Position numbers and translations under genes: made by a program
NCBI GenBank assembly: GCA_040758155.1
Contig: JBFLWB010000101.1
Location: 1-60,295, forward strand
Direction of reading: 5' to 3'
From: Thermodesulfobacteriota bacterium
GTDB lineage: Bacteria > Desulfobacterota > Deferrimicrobia > Deferrimicrobiales > Deferrimicrobiaceae
Length of the DNA: 60,295 nucleotides
The notes under the pieces: generated by a model
Database searches by the model: none
Seen by the model: only the letters and a program-made list of their open reading frames with translations
What the model was told of the DNA's origin: nothing
Part shown: one piece after another, positions 17,452-26,380 of the stretch
Layout of the letters: each line of letters opens with the position of its first letter
How positions within the stretch are numbered: position 1 is the stretch's first letter

Positions 17452-18135
17452 TCAGGAGGCGGCGCGCGCCAGCGTAACGACCACTATATGGTCCGCGCCG
17501 GCGGTTTTCAAGGCGGCCGCCGCCGCGCGCGCGGTGGCGCCGGAGGTGAGCACGTCGTCCAGCAGAAGGACGCGGGGGGGGACGGCCTTTCCCCGCGGGA
17601 CGCGAAAGGCGCCCTCCGCGTTCCGCAGCCGCTCCGCGAGCCGGAGCCCCGCCTGCGGGATCCCTTCCCGGCCGCGGGCGAGGAGCAGCGGGTCGAACGG
17701 CCAGCCGAGCCGGCGGCCGAGAGAAACGCCGATCAGCGCGGGAAGGTTGAACCCCCGCCGGAAATATTTCCAGGGGTGTGCGGGAACCGGTACGATCGCG
17801 GGGGGCGCGCCGTCCGGAAACAGGTCGCTCCACTCCCCGACCAGCGCGTCCCGAAGCCGTTCCGCCGCCGCGTCCACCGGGAACGGTCGTCCGGAATATT
17901 TCGCCGCAACGATGGCCGCGCGCGCCCCGCCGGCGTACGCGAAGAGGGAGCGCGCGGCGTCGAAGGGGGGCGTCGCGCCGGCGCAGGCGCGGCAGGGGAC
18001 GACCGGGATCCCGGCCTTGGGCCAGAGTGCGACCGCCCCGGGGGAGCTTTCCGGCGCGGCGGAGGGGAGGAAGTCCCCAAGGGACGGGACTTCCCGGGAG
18101 ATCGCCCGGTGCAGGGATAAGGCGCGCTCCCGCAC
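17452..18135 (-). CDS. ComF-family amidophosphoribosyltransferase-like protein
   Basis: A 227-residue ComF-type protein, best known from DNA-uptake competence. The C-terminal phosphoribosyltransferase loop RVLLLDDVLTSGAT is clear, with AAKYSG and VPVPAHPWKYFRRGFN upstream, both typical of ComF. Only one CXXC (PCRACAG) remains of the usual N-terminal zinc finger, so that module looks shortened. I chose the GTG at 18135 as the only standard start after the upstream stop, but no good ribosome site precedes it and the 5' end is uncertain. Confidence 0.78.
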   Translation of the reverse strand: MRERALSLHRAISREVPSLGDFLPSAAPESSPGAVALWPKAGIPVVPCRACAGATPPFDAARSLFAYAGGARAAIVAAKYSGRPFPVDAAAERLRDALVGEWSDLFPDGAPPAIVPVPAHPWKYFRRGFNLPALIGVSLGRRLGWPFDPLLLARGREGIPQAGLRLAERLRNAEGAFRVPRGKAVPPRVLLLDDVLTSGATARAAAAALKTAGADHIVVVTLARAAS

Positions 18136-18160
18136 AGCGCGGAGGAGGCGCCGGGCGGGT

Positions 18161-19489
18161 TCAGCGCGCGGTCGCGCCGACCGCGTACTCCCGGCTTCCG
18201 TGGTCGATGGCGTACCCGTTCCAGGCGCCGCAGTCCGGGCATCGCGGGGTCCACTTGATGGTGGAGGAATCGCACGAGGCGCAACGGAACGGGATGAGGT
18301 AGCGCCGCTTGTATCCATAGGCGCGCTGGTAGTGCTGGCAGGCCGACTCAAAGCGGTTCCTCCGCCGGAGCGCCTCGGCGAGCAGGATGTGCAGCGATTC
18401 CCGCTCGGGCTCCAGCGTTTCGGCCTTCAACAACTGTTCCAGCCCCTCGTCGATCATCTCGAGCCGCAGGAAGAATTTCCCCATGAACAGGTTCACGTCG
18501 AAGTCGGACGGGAACTCCTGCTGGAGCCGGGAATAGATCCGGATCATCGCCTGGGGCCGCTCCGTCTCGATGTTCAGGTCCTCCAGCTTGATGAGGAAGA
18601 CGGGGTTCCGCGTGGCGCGGAAGCCGTCGAGGAGGATCTCCGTGGCATCCGCGAGGCTGCGGGGGCGCAAATAGTCGGAGAGGGCGACGTAGGAGGCGCA
18701 GAAGGCGGGCTCCTCCTTGACGAGGTCGCGCAGCCGCCGCTCCGCGTCGTCGGCCTTCCCCTGCGACAGCCGGACCATGGCCTTCTCGTACCGGAGCGCG
18801 GTGAACAGGGCGTGGTCCGCGGGGGAGGCGTCCTTCCCCTTGTGGCGCATGAGCTTCTTCTGCTCGGCGTAGGCGGGGACCATCTCCCCCCGCGAGATGT
18901 GGATGTCCCGGATCCCTTCCCACGCGCGGGGATGATCGCCTTCCGTCGCCTCGACGGCCTTGAGGGCCGAGAGCGCCGCCTCGGAGTCGTTCATCCGCCG
19001 GTACAGGGCCGCGAGCCGGAAGTAGACGGAGAGATCGGATGGATCGATCTGCTTCACCCGCGCGAGCGCCTTCACGGCCTCGAGAGGATTCCCCACCTCC
19101 TCCTGCGCGGACGCAAGGAGCAAAAGCGCCTCGCGGTCCTCCGGATTCACCGAGAGGCTGCGGGTGAGCTCCTCGACGGCTTCCTTGAGCATCCCCCGCT
19201 GGACCAGCTCCGACGCCTTCTCCGCCCGCTCCCGCGCGGTCTTGCGGCGTTGCCGCTCCCGGCGCTCCCGCCAGTTCCGCTGGGCGGAAGTGACGTCGTT
19301 GGCCATCGTCCCGAGGACGACCATGGCCGCTCCCACGATGAAGGAGAGGATGATCATCTGGTAGACCGCCAGCTCGACCTTCAGGGTGGGGGAATAGAAG
19401 AAGGGCACGCGCAGGTCGTTCAGGACGGAGATGTAGTAGAACGCGATCAGGACGACGACGAACATCAGGAAGAGGAGCCGGACCGCCAT
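18161..19489 (-). CDS. LapA-LapB-like fusion: two TM helices, TPR array, rubredoxin-type zinc ribbon
   Basis: A 442-residue inner-membrane protein. Residues 1-62 hold two hydrophobic segments separated by a short loop, a LapA (DUF1049)-like layout. A basic stretch follows (about 70-88), then TPR repeats from about 90 to 390 and a C-terminal four-cysteine ribbon (FRCASC...RCPDCGAW) near 402-421. In E. coli, LapB (YciM) is TM-TPR-rubredoxin and regulates LpxC turnover through FtsH, while LapA is a separate two-TM partner. Here both seem joined. Control of LPS synthesis is therefore likely, but inferred. The ATG has a GGAGGAAT site and follows rsfS closely. Confidence 0.82.
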   Translation of the reverse strand: MAVRLLFLMFVVVLIAFYYISVLNDLRVPFFYSPTLKVELAVYQMIILSFIVGAAMVVLGTMANDVTSAQRNWRERRERQRRKTARERAEKASELVQRGMLKEAVEELTRSLSVNPEDREALLLLASAQEEVGNPLEAVKALARVKQIDPSDLSVYFRLAALYRRMNDSEAALSALKAVEATEGDHPRAWEGIRDIHISRGEMVPAYAEQKKLMRHKGKDASPADHALFTALRYEKAMVRLSQGKADDAERRLRDLVKEEPAFCASYVALSDYLRPRSLADATEILLDGFRATRNPVFLIKLEDLNIETERPQAMIRIYSRLQQEFPSDFDVNLFMGKFFLRLEMIDEGLEQLLKAETLEPERESLHILLAEALRRRNRFESACQHYQRAYGYKRRYLIPFRCASCDSSTIKWTPRCPDCGAWNGYAIDHGSREYAVGATAR

Positions 19490-19490
19490 G

Positions 19491-19850
19491 CTATTCCTCC
19501 GGGAGGGGCACCTCGGGCGCCGCTCCCCACAGCCGGTCGAAATTGTAGAACTCGCGGACGCTCTCCAGGAACACGTGGACCACGATGTCGCCGTAGTCGA
19601 TCAGCGCCCAGCGCCCTTCCCGGAGCCCTTCGACCCCGAGCGGCCGGACCCCGAGCTCCTTCTTCAGCGTTTCCTCGATGTGCTGCGCGAGCGCCGCGAC
19701 GTGCCGGTCGGAGCTTCCGGAGCAGAGCAGGAAGTAGTCGGCGTAGCCCGCGATCTCCCGAACGTCCAGCGCGCGGATGTCCAGCCCCTTCTTGTCCCGG
19801 GCCAGCAGGGCGCTGCGGATCAGCGTTTCGATCGTGGTGATGGCCGGCAA
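19491..19850 (-). CDS. rsfS: ribosome silencing factor RsfS
   Basis: Binds uL14 and blocks subunit joining. The 119-residue core has the family signature DIRALDVREIAGYADYFLLC, SGSSDRHV, and later YGDIVVHVFLESVREFYNFDRLWG. The start is unclear. The TTG given here sits only one base after a perfect AGGAGG, too close for normal initiation. An ATC three codons downstream sits 10 bases from it. It is in the usual nadD-rsfS order, only 5 bases after nadD, with one base separating it from the LapAB-like gene. Confidence 0.9.
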   Translation of the reverse strand: MPAITTIETLIRSALLARDKKGLDIRALDVREIAGYADYFLLCSGSSDRHVAALAQHIEETLKKELGVRPLGVEGLREGRWALIDYGDIVVHVFLESVREFYNFDRLWGAAPEVPLPEE

Positions 19851-19855
19851 TCCTC

Positions 19856-20524
19856 CTATTCCCCCCGGTAGAGCCCGCGCTCCGCGATGTACCGTTCCAC
19901 CTCCGGCGGAACGAGGCCGCGGACGGACCGGCCTTGCCGGACTTTTTCCCGGATGGAGCGCGACGAGATGTCCAGGACCGGGAGAGCGGGGCACAGCACC
20001 CTCCGTCCGCCGGGAAGGAGGAAGGTGCGCCCCGGTAAACTATAACAACGGTTCTCCTCCCGTTCAAGGCGCAGCCCCGGCGGGAACGCGGCTTCCGGAG
20101 GCGTGCCGGGCCGGGGGAGGAGCAGGAAGTCGCACGCATCGAGCAGCTCCTCGTGCCGGTGCCATGTCGTGATCTCGGAGAACGCGTCGGCCCCGATGAG
20201 GAACAGGACCCCTGCGCCCGAATGGGCCTCCCGCAGGTCGAGGACCGTCCGCAGGGAGTAGGAGGGGCCCTCCCTCCGCAGCTCGAGGTCGAGCACCTCG
20301 AGCCCCTCGACGGCTGCGACGGCGGCGCGCGCCATCGCGAGGCGGTCCTCCGCGGACGCCACGGGGCGTCCCGGCTTGTGCGGCGGGCGGGCCGAGGGGA
20401 CCAGGAGGACGCGCGGGAGGCCGAACGCCTCCATCACCTCGACCGCCATCCGCAGGTGGCCGTTGTGGAAGGGGTCGAACGTGCCGCCGTAGACGGCGAT
20501 GTCCCCGCGCGCCGGCGGCGTCAC
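19856..20524 (-). CDS. nadD: nicotinate-nucleotide adenylyltransferase NadD
   Basis: Adenylates NaMN to deamido-NAD. The 222 residues open with [17 protein letters not shown], containing the nucleotidyltransferase HXGH-type site, followed by [10 protein letters not shown] and a mid-protein [15 protein letters not shown]. The C-terminal [13 protein letters not shown] (ISXTXXR-like) closes the site. The start is a GTG overlapping the proA stop (GTGA). The order proA-nadD-rsfS is conserved in many deltaproteobacteria. Confidence 0.95.
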   Translation of the reverse strand: MTPPARGDIAVYGGTFDPFHNGHLRMAVEVMEAFGLPRVLLVPSARPPHKPGRPVASAEDRLAMARAAVAAVEGLEVLDLELRREGPSYSLRTVLDLREAHSGAGVLFLIGADAFSEITTWHRHEELLDACDFLLLPRPGTPPEAAFPPGLRLEREENRCYSLPGRTFLLPGGRRVLCPALPVLDISSRSIREKVRQGRSVRGLVPPEVERYIAERGLYRGE

Positions 20525-21795
20525 TGCCGGACCTGCCCGTCCCCGAACGCGACGAACTTGGAGGTCGTCAGCTCCTCCAGCCCCATCGGGCCGAAGGCGT
20601 GGATCTTCGTGGTGCTGATCCCGATCTCCGCGCCGAGGCCGAGCTGGAAGCCGTCGTTGAAGCGGGTCGACGCGTTCACCAGCACCAGGGAGGAGTCCAC
20701 CTCGCGCAGGAAGCGCATCGCGCGGCCGTGGTCGCGGGTCAGGATGGCCTCGGTGTGGAGCGACCCGTGGCGGCGGATGTGCTCCATCGCCGCTTCCATC
20801 GAGGGGACCACGCGGACCGCAAGGATCAGGTCGAGGTACTCCGTCCCCCAGTCGGACTCCGCCGCGGGGCGGGTCCCGGGGAGCAGCCGCACCGTCTCGG
20901 GGCAGCCGCGCAGCTCGACCCCCGCGCCGGCCATCGCCTTCGCCAGCGTCGGCAGGAACTCCGGCGCGATCGCCTCGTGCACGAGGAGCGTCTCCATCGC
21001 GTTGCAGACGCCGGGGCGCTGCGCCTTGGCGTTGACGCACACCTTCACGGACGGCTCGATGTCCGCGCTCTCGTCCACGAAGATGTGGCAGACCCCCTTG
21101 TAGTGCTTGATCACGGGGATGCGCGACTTCTCCGCGACGCTGCGGATGAGCCCCTCGCCGCCCCGGGGAATGATGAGGTCGATGCTGTCCTCCTGCTCCA
21201 GCATCACGTCGATCGCCGTGCGGTCCGTCACGGGGATGAAGGAGACGGCGTCCACGGGAAGCCCCGCCCGGGACATGGCCTCGCGCAGGATCTCCACGAT
21301 GGCGGCGTTCGACCGGATCGCCTCGGAGCCGCCCCGCAGGACAACGGCGTTGCCGGACTTCACGCACAGCGCCGCGGCGTCCGCGGTCACGTTGGGGCGC
21401 GACTCGTAGATGATCCCGATCACGCCGAGCGGGATCCGCATCCGCCCGACGAGCAGCCCGTTGGGGCGGCGCTCCATCCTCCCGATCCCGCCGACGGGAT
21501 CGGGGAGGGCGGCCACCTCAAGGATGCCGTCGGACATCTGGCGGATCCGGGCGTCGTTCAGCAGCAGCCGGTCCAGCATCGCCGCGGAGAGCCCCCGCGC
21601 CTTCCCGGCCTCCAGGTCGTCGGCATTCTCCTCCTTGAGGAACGCCGCCCGGGCGAGCAGCCCCTCGGACATCGCCTTGAGCGCGGCGTTCTTCGCCAGC
21701 GTCCCGGCGCGCGCCAGCGCGGGCGCCGCCTCCTTCGCGGCGCGGCAGACGTTCGCCACCAGCGTTGCGGTCGATCCGCTCTCGTTCGTCTTCAT
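20521..21795 (-). CDS. proA: gamma-glutamyl phosphate reductase ProA
   Basis: Second proline-synthesis enzyme, reducing gamma-glutamyl phosphate with NADPH. The 424-residue protein has [26 protein letters not shown] and the catalytic cysteine region [17 protein letters not shown], with the late [18 protein letters not shown]. The ATG overlaps the proB stop (ATGA). The frame is open upstream only across proB. It is coupled to proB upstream and nadD downstream. Confidence 0.97.
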   Translation of the reverse strand: MKTNESGSTATLVANVCRAAKEAAPALARAGTLAKNAALKAMSEGLLARAAFLKEENADDLEAGKARGLSAAMLDRLLLNDARIRQMSDGILEVAALPDPVGGIGRMERRPNGLLVGRMRIPLGVIGIIYESRPNVTADAAALCVKSGNAVVLRGGSEAIRSNAAIVEILREAMSRAGLPVDAVSFIPVTDRTAIDVMLEQEDSIDLIIPRGGEGLIRSVAEKSRIPVIKHYKGVCHIFVDESADIEPSVKVCVNAKAQRPGVCNAMETLLVHEAIAPEFLPTLAKAMAGAGVELRGCPETVRLLPGTRPAAESDWGTEYLDLILAVRVVPSMEAAMEHIRRHGSLHTEAILTRDHGRAMRFLREVDSSLVLVNASTRFNDGFQLGLGAEIGISTTKIHAFGPMGLEELTTSKFVAFGDGQVRQ

Positions 21796-23009
21796 GGGGT
21801 CCCTTTCCTCGGTTCCGGCGGTTTCGGGGAGGGGAGGATCGTCAGGTCGTCGCGGTGCACGACCTCGGCCGGGGTGTCCGGGCCGAGGATGCGCCGGACC
21901 TCCTCGCTGCGCTTCCCCATGCCGCGCTCCACCTGCTCCCGGCTCCACCGCGCGATTCCCCGGGCGAACACGCGCCCGCGCTGGTCGGCGATGGCCACCG
22001 CCTCGCCCCGGGCGAAGTCGCCCTGCGCGCCGGTCACCCCGGCGGGCAGCAGACTCTTTCCCCCTTCCTGCAGCACCTTCTTCGCGCCGTCGTCCACCAG
22101 GACCGTCCCGCGCGGATGCTGCGCGTAGGCGATCCACATCTTGCGGGTCGACAGCTTTCCCGTGTTCCGGGGGAGGATCAGCGTCCCCGCGTCCTTTCCC
22201 TCGAGCGTGTCCAGGATCGGCCTCCGCGCGAGGCCGGAGGCGATGACCACCGGGATCCCCGAGGCGGAGAGCACCCGCGCCGCATGGATCTTGGAGCTCA
22301 TCCCGCCGGTGCCCGAAGCGGATGTCCCCAGCCCGATGGCGTCCCGGATCGCCTCGTCGAAGGGATTCTCCACGAGGGGGATGCGCTGCGCGTCGGGATA
22401 CCGGTGCGGGTCCTTCGTGAAAAGCCCGTCGCTGTCGGTGAGCAGGATCAGGAGGTCGGCGCCGATCATCTGCGTGACCAGCGCGGCGAGGTGGTCGTTG
22501 GCCCCCCGCTCGTCGCCCTCCAGGCGGATCTCCTCGGTGGCCACCGTGTCGTTCTCGTTGACGATCGGGACGATCCCCCGGGAAAGGAGCGTCGCCAGCG
22601 TGGTCTGTGCGTTGACGTAGCGCTCCCGCTTCTCGAAGTCCTCGTGCGTGAGCAGGAGCTGCGCGACGTGCCGCCCGTGCTTCTCGAAGGCCCTTTCGTA
22701 GGCGCGCATGAGGGTGGTCTGCCCCACCGCCGCCGCCGCCTGCTTCAGCGCCACCGTCCGCGGGCGCTTCGTCATCCCCAGCTTCTTCCTTCCCGCGGCG
22801 ACGGCGCCGGACGTGACGACGATCGACTCGACCCCGCCTTCCGTCCAGCACGCGGAGACCTGCGCGGCCAGCGCCCGGATCGTCGAATCCCGAAGCCCCT
22901 CCTGCGGGTCGGCGACCGTGCCGCTGCCCAGCTTGATCACGATCCGCCGGATGCCGGGGAAGGAGAGCCCCGCCCTCCGGCGCTTCCCGGCGGAATCCTC
23001 AGGAATCAT
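21792..23009 (-). CDS. proB: glutamate 5-kinase ProB with PUA domain
   Basis: First step of proline synthesis. The 405-residue protein has an amino-acid kinase domain ([42 protein letters not shown]) and a C-terminal PUA domain from about 310. The ATG at MIPEDSAG is favoured by a perfect AAGGAGG 7 bases upstream. An ATG 8 codons earlier lacks such a site. It overlaps obgE by 11 bases. A feedback site for proline is expected in the kinase domain but not readable here. Confidence 0.96.
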   Translation of the reverse strand: MIPEDSAGKRRRAGLSFPGIRRIVIKLGSGTVADPQEGLRDSTIRALAAQVSACWTEGGVESIVVTSGAVAAGRKKLGMTKRPRTVALKQAAAAVGQTTLMRAYERAFEKHGRHVAQLLLTHEDFEKRERYVNAQTTLATLLSRGIVPIVNENDTVATEEIRLEGDERGANDHLAALVTQMIGADLLILLTDSDGLFTKDPHRYPDAQRIPLVENPFDEAIRDAIGLGTSASGTGGMSSKIHAARVLSASGIPVVIASGLARRPILDTLEGKDAGTLILPRNTGKLSTRKMWIAYAQHPRGTVLVDDGAKKVLQEGGKSLLPAGVTGAQGDFARGEAVAIADQRGRVFARGIARWSREQVERGMGKRSEEVRRILGPDTPAEVVHRDDLTILPSPKPPEPRKGTP

Positions 23010-24006
23010 CCCTTTGCCTCCTTCTGATGGCAAGAAGCATGTCGAGGAGGGAGCCGAGCCCCTCGCCGGTCGCGGCGGACACGAAGCAGGAGTCCCCGGG
23101 GGGATGCCCCGTCTCCGGCAGCGCCCGCGCCGCGTTCTCCCGCGCCCCGGTCAGGTCCATCTTGTTGAAGACGAGGATCGCGGGCCGGGAAAGGAGCCCC
23201 GGCCGGAACCGCTCCATCTCGTCGCAAATGGTCCGGTACGCCTCGGCGATCTCCCCCGGCTCCCGCCCCGCGTCGACCACGTGGACGAGCCCCTCCGTCC
23301 GCTCGACGTGCTTCAGGAACCGGTGCCCCAGCCCCGCCCCACGATGCGCCCCCTCGATCAGCCCCGGGAGGTCCGCCACCACGAACTCCTCGTCGCGGTG
23401 CGACACCACGCCGAGGACGGGAGAGAGAGTGGTGAAAGGGTAGTCCGCGACCTTGGGGCGGGCCCGCGAGATCCGGGAGAGCAGCGTGGACTTCCCGGCG
23501 TTCGGGAGCCCGATGAGGCCGAAGTTGGCGAGGACCTTGAGCTCGAGCCGCAGCCGCCGCTCCCTCCCCGGCTCGCCCGGCTCCGCGGAGTCGGGCGCCT
23601 GGTTCACGGAGGTCGCGAACGACCAGTTGCCGCGCCCCCCCCGGCCACCCGCGGCGACGAGGCAGCTTTCCCCCGAGCGGACGAGATCTGCCAGCATCTC
23701 CCCGGTGTCGTCGTCGTGGACGATCGTCCCGGGAGGAACGGAGATCAGGAGGTCGGGGCCGTTCTTCCCGTTCATGTTCTTTCCCTTGCCGTGCTGCCCG
23801 CGCTTCGCCTTGTGGAGGTTGCGGTACCGGAAGTCGAGGAGGGTGGACAGGTGGGGGCTCACCACGAGAAGGACGCTGCCTCCGTCGCCTCCGGCTCCCC
23901 CGTCGGGTCCTCCCCGGGGGACGAACTTCTCGCGCCGGAAGCTGACGCAACCCCGACCACCGTCCCCGGAACGGACGGTGATCGTGGCCTCGTCGATGAA
24001 TTGCAT
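22999..24006 (-). CDS. obgE: Obg-family GTPase ObgE
   Basis: Ribosome-assembly GTPase. The 335 residues show the glycine-rich Obg fold (about 1-158, FIDEATITVRSGDGGRG...FVPRGGPDGGAGG) and the G domain with GLPNAGKSTL, DLPGLIEGAHRG and NKMDL. There is no long C-terminal OCT domain. It follows rpmA by 15 bases, in the common rplU-rpmA-obgE order. Confidence 0.97.
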   Translation of the reverse strand: MQFIDEATITVRSGDGGRGCVSFRREKFVPRGGPDGGAGGDGGSVLLVVSPHLSTLLDFRYRNLHKAKRGQHGKGKNMNGKNGPDLLISVPPGTIVHDDDTGEMLADLVRSGESCLVAAGGRGGRGNWSFATSVNQAPDSAEPGEPGRERRLRLELKVLANFGLIGLPNAGKSTLLSRISRARPKVADYPFTTLSPVLGVVSHRDEEFVVADLPGLIEGAHRGAGLGHRFLKHVERTEGLVHVVDAGREPGEIAEAYRTICDEMERFRPGLLSRPAILVFNKMDLTGARENAARALPETGHPPGDSCFVSAATGEGLGSLLDMLLAIRRRQRDDS

Positions 24007-24021
24007 CGTGGAGCGGAGGGG

Positions 24022-24279
24022 CTACGAAGCGGCGAGGACGGAAACCCTCTTGCGGTCTTTCCCCACGCGGTTGAAGGTGACCACGCCGTCGATCAGCGCG
24101 AACAGGGTGTGGTCCCTCCCCATCCCCACGTTGTCCCCGGGGTGGATCGCGGTCCCCCGCTGGCGGACGATGATCGCGCCGGCGCTGACGGTCTGGCCGC
24201 CGAACGTCTTCACGCCGAGCCGCTTGCTCTGGCTGTCCCGCCCGTTTCTCGAACTGCCGACGCCTTTTTTATGGGCCAT
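24022..24279 (-). CDS. rpmA: 50S ribosomal protein L27
   Basis: An 85-residue L27 with the conserved start [20 protein letters not shown] and a [15 protein letters not shown] middle segment. The N-terminus reaches the peptidyl-transferase centre; no Firmicutes-type cleavable extension is present. It follows rplU by 24 bases. Confidence 0.98.
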   Translation of the reverse strand: MAHKKGVGSSRNGRDSQSKRLGVKTFGGQTVSAGAIIVRQRGTAIHPGDNVGMGRDHTLFALIDGVVTFNRVGKDRKRVSVLAAS

Positions 24280-24303
24280 GGCCTCTTGCTCCTTGTCCCC
24301 GGG

Positions 24304-24618
24304 TCACCCGAGCCGGATATCGGTTACGGAAAGCATGGTGAACGGCTGGCGGTGCCCCTGCTTGCGGGCGAACCCCTTGCGCCGCTTGTACTTGTATATC
24401 ACAATCTTCTTGCCTTTCCCCTGGCGCACCGCCTTGCAGACCACGGCGGCCCCGCCGACGGTGGGGGTGCCAACGGTCGTCCCCTGGTCGTTGGAGACCA
24501 TCAGGACCTCGTTGAGCTCCACGGAGTCGCCCGGCTCCACGCCCAGCTTCTCCACCTGGATCACGTCGCCCGGGGAAACGCGGAGCTGTTTCCCGCCCGT
24601 GCGGACCACGGCATACAT
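24304..24618 (-). CDS. rplU: 50S ribosomal protein L21
   Basis: A 104-residue L21, starting at MYAVVRTGGKQLRV and ending in the basic RKGFARKQGHRQPFT region. The ATG is preceded by GGAGGA with 7-base spacing. The open frame continues upstream, but that region holds the promoter, so it is not coding. This is the first gene of the rplU-to-rfaE2 run. Confidence 0.98.
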   Translation of the reverse strand: MYAVVRTGGKQLRVSPGDVIQVEKLGVEPGDSVELNEVLMVSNDQGTTVGTPTVGGAAVVCKAVRQGKGKKIVIYKYKRRKGFARKQGHRQPFTMLSVTDIRLG

Positions 24619-24654
24619 GGCATGTTCCTCCATCCCGTTCAATAAGAACAAATA

Positions 24655-24683
24655 ACTATAAGGAAAGAGGTTTCCCGTGTCAA
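24655..24683 (-). promoter_or_regulatory. near-consensus sigma-70 promoter for rplU operon
   Basis: TTGACA (24678-24683) with exactly 17 bases to TATAGT (24655-24660, 5 of 6). It is about 37 bases upstream of the rplU start. It is the best promoter in the window and probably drives the minus-strand genes from rplU down to rfaE2. Confidence 0.85.
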
Positions 24684-24724
24684 CAACGAAAAGCCGCCGG
24701 GCGCTCCCTCCGGAAAGCCTCATT

Positions 24725-26293
24725 CTACACCGTTCCTCCGTTCCCGTCCGGCCCGAACAGCGGTTTCCGGTACTGGAGCGCCTCCGCGACGTGGGGTTGC
24801 CCGACGCGCGCCTCCTCCGCCAGGTCCGCGATCGTCCGCGCCACGCGGCAGGTCCGCCCGATGGCCCGTCCCGACAGGGAGAGCCGCTCCGCGGCCCGAA
24901 GGAGGAGTCCGCGCCCCCCGGGGGCCAGCTCCCGCAGCAGCTCCGCCGTCGAGGCCCGTACGGTGCCGTTCGCCCGTTGGAGGCGTCCCGCGTAGCGCTC
25001 CTCCTGCCGGGCCCGGCACGCCGCGACCCGGTTCCGGACTTCCGCGGAGGATTCTCCCGGGGTCCCGCCGGCCCATGCGCCGGGCGAGGGCGGGTGTACG
25101 GAAACCCACAGGTCGAACCGGTCGAGGAGCGGGCCGGAGAACCTCCTGGAGAACCGCTCGATGGCGGAAGGCGGGCAGCGGCAGATCCCCCGGGGGTGCC
25201 CGCGATACCCGCAAGGGCACGGATTGGACGCCGCCAGCAGCAGGAAGCGGCATGGGAAGCGGTACCGGCGTCCCGCCCGGGAGAGAAGGATCTCGCCCGC
25301 CTCGATCGGCGCGCGGAGCGCTTCCCTCGATTCGGGGCGGAACTCGGCGAACTCGTCGAGGAACAGGACGCCGCCGTTGGCGAACGACACTTCTCCAGGA
25401 CGCGGCGGGTTCCCTCCGCCGAGGAGCGCCGCCGGCGGAATCGAGGAGTGCGGGGCGCGGAACGGGCGGAGGAGGACGGGGCGCGGCCACGGCGGCTCGC
25501 CCGCCGCGCCGTAGATCCGGGTGGTCTCCAGCGCTTCCGGAGAAGAGAGGGGAGGCAGGATCCCCGGCACCCGCTCCGCCAGCATCGTTTTCCCGGCGCC
25601 GGGCGGGCCCACCATCAGCATTGCGTGGCACCCCGCCGCGGCGATCTCCAGCGCCCGGCGACCCACCGGCTGGCCGACGATGTCGGAAAGGTCCGGCGGC
25701 CGGGCGGCGTCGCGCCCGCCGGAACCGTCACCAAGGCGGCTCCCCGCAACGGTGACGCCGAGCTCTTCGGAAGAGGGGAGGACCTCTCCCGATAGGATTC
25801 GCGCGGCTTCTCCGAGGGAGCGGACGGCGGCGACGCGAACCCCCGGCACGAGCCGCGCCTCCTCCGCGTTGTCGGCGGGCGTGATGACGCCGGGCACCCC
25901 GAGATCCCGCGCAAGCAGCGACTGCGAGAGGGCACCGCGGATCGGTCGCACGCATCCGTCGAGGGAGAGTTCCCCCGCGACGATCCAATCCTTGAGGGAT
26001 TCGCCCGGCAGGATCCCCTCGGCGCAAAGCACCGACAAGGCGATGGGCAGATCCAGCAGCGAGCCGTCCTTGCGGAGGTCCGCGGGCGCCAGGTTGACGG
26101 TGACTTTGCGGCCCGGGAACGGCAGTCCGGAATTCCTTATGGCCGCGCGGATCCGGTCGTCGCTTTCCCGGACCGCGATCCCGGGGAGACCGACCACGGT
26201 GTACGCCGGGAGACCCTGCGCGATGTCCGCCTCCACTTCCACGGGTACGGCGTCGATCCCCAGCACGGCGAAGGAAAGGGCGCGAACGAGCAT
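24725..26293 (-). CDS. YifB/ComM-family magnesium-chelatase-like ATPase
   Basis: A 522-residue AAA+ protein of the ComM/YifB type. The N-terminal Lon-S5-like domain (about 1-175) includes TVVGLPGIAVRES and VNLAPADLRKDG. The ATPase domain has Walker A MLMVGPPGAGKTML, Walker B GVLFLDEFAEF, and a four-cysteine NPCPCGYRG/CRCPP pattern. ComM promotes branch migration in natural transformation. A ComF-like gene lies a few kilobases away, so DNA uptake is possible but unproven. It is on the minus strand between the rplU promoter and the transglutaminase gene. Confidence 0.92.
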   Translation of the reverse strand: MLVRALSFAVLGIDAVPVEVEADIAQGLPAYTVVGLPGIAVRESDDRIRAAIRNSGLPFPGRKVTVNLAPADLRKDGSLLDLPIALSVLCAEGILPGESLKDWIVAGELSLDGCVRPIRGALSQSLLARDLGVPGVITPADNAEEARLVPGVRVAAVRSLGEAARILSGEVLPSSEELGVTVAGSRLGDGSGGRDAARPPDLSDIVGQPVGRRALEIAAAGCHAMLMVGPPGAGKTMLAERVPGILPPLSSPEALETTRIYGAAGEPPWPRPVLLRPFRAPHSSIPPAALLGGGNPPRPGEVSFANGGVLFLDEFAEFRPESREALRAPIEAGEILLSRAGRRYRFPCRFLLLAASNPCPCGYRGHPRGICRCPPSAIERFSRRFSGPLLDRFDLWVSVHPPSPGAWAGGTPGESSAEVRNRVAACRARQEERYAGRLQRANGTVRASTAELLRELAPGGRGLLLRAAERLSLSGRAIGRTCRVARTIADLAEEARVGQPHVAEALQYRKPLFGPDGNGGTV

Positions 26294-26380
26294 GGCGGGC
26301 GGGCCTCCGGAGCGGGATGGTTTCGGAAAACGCCTGGCCCGTGCCGGAGCAACCCCCGTGCCGGGGCGCGTGGAGCTCCT

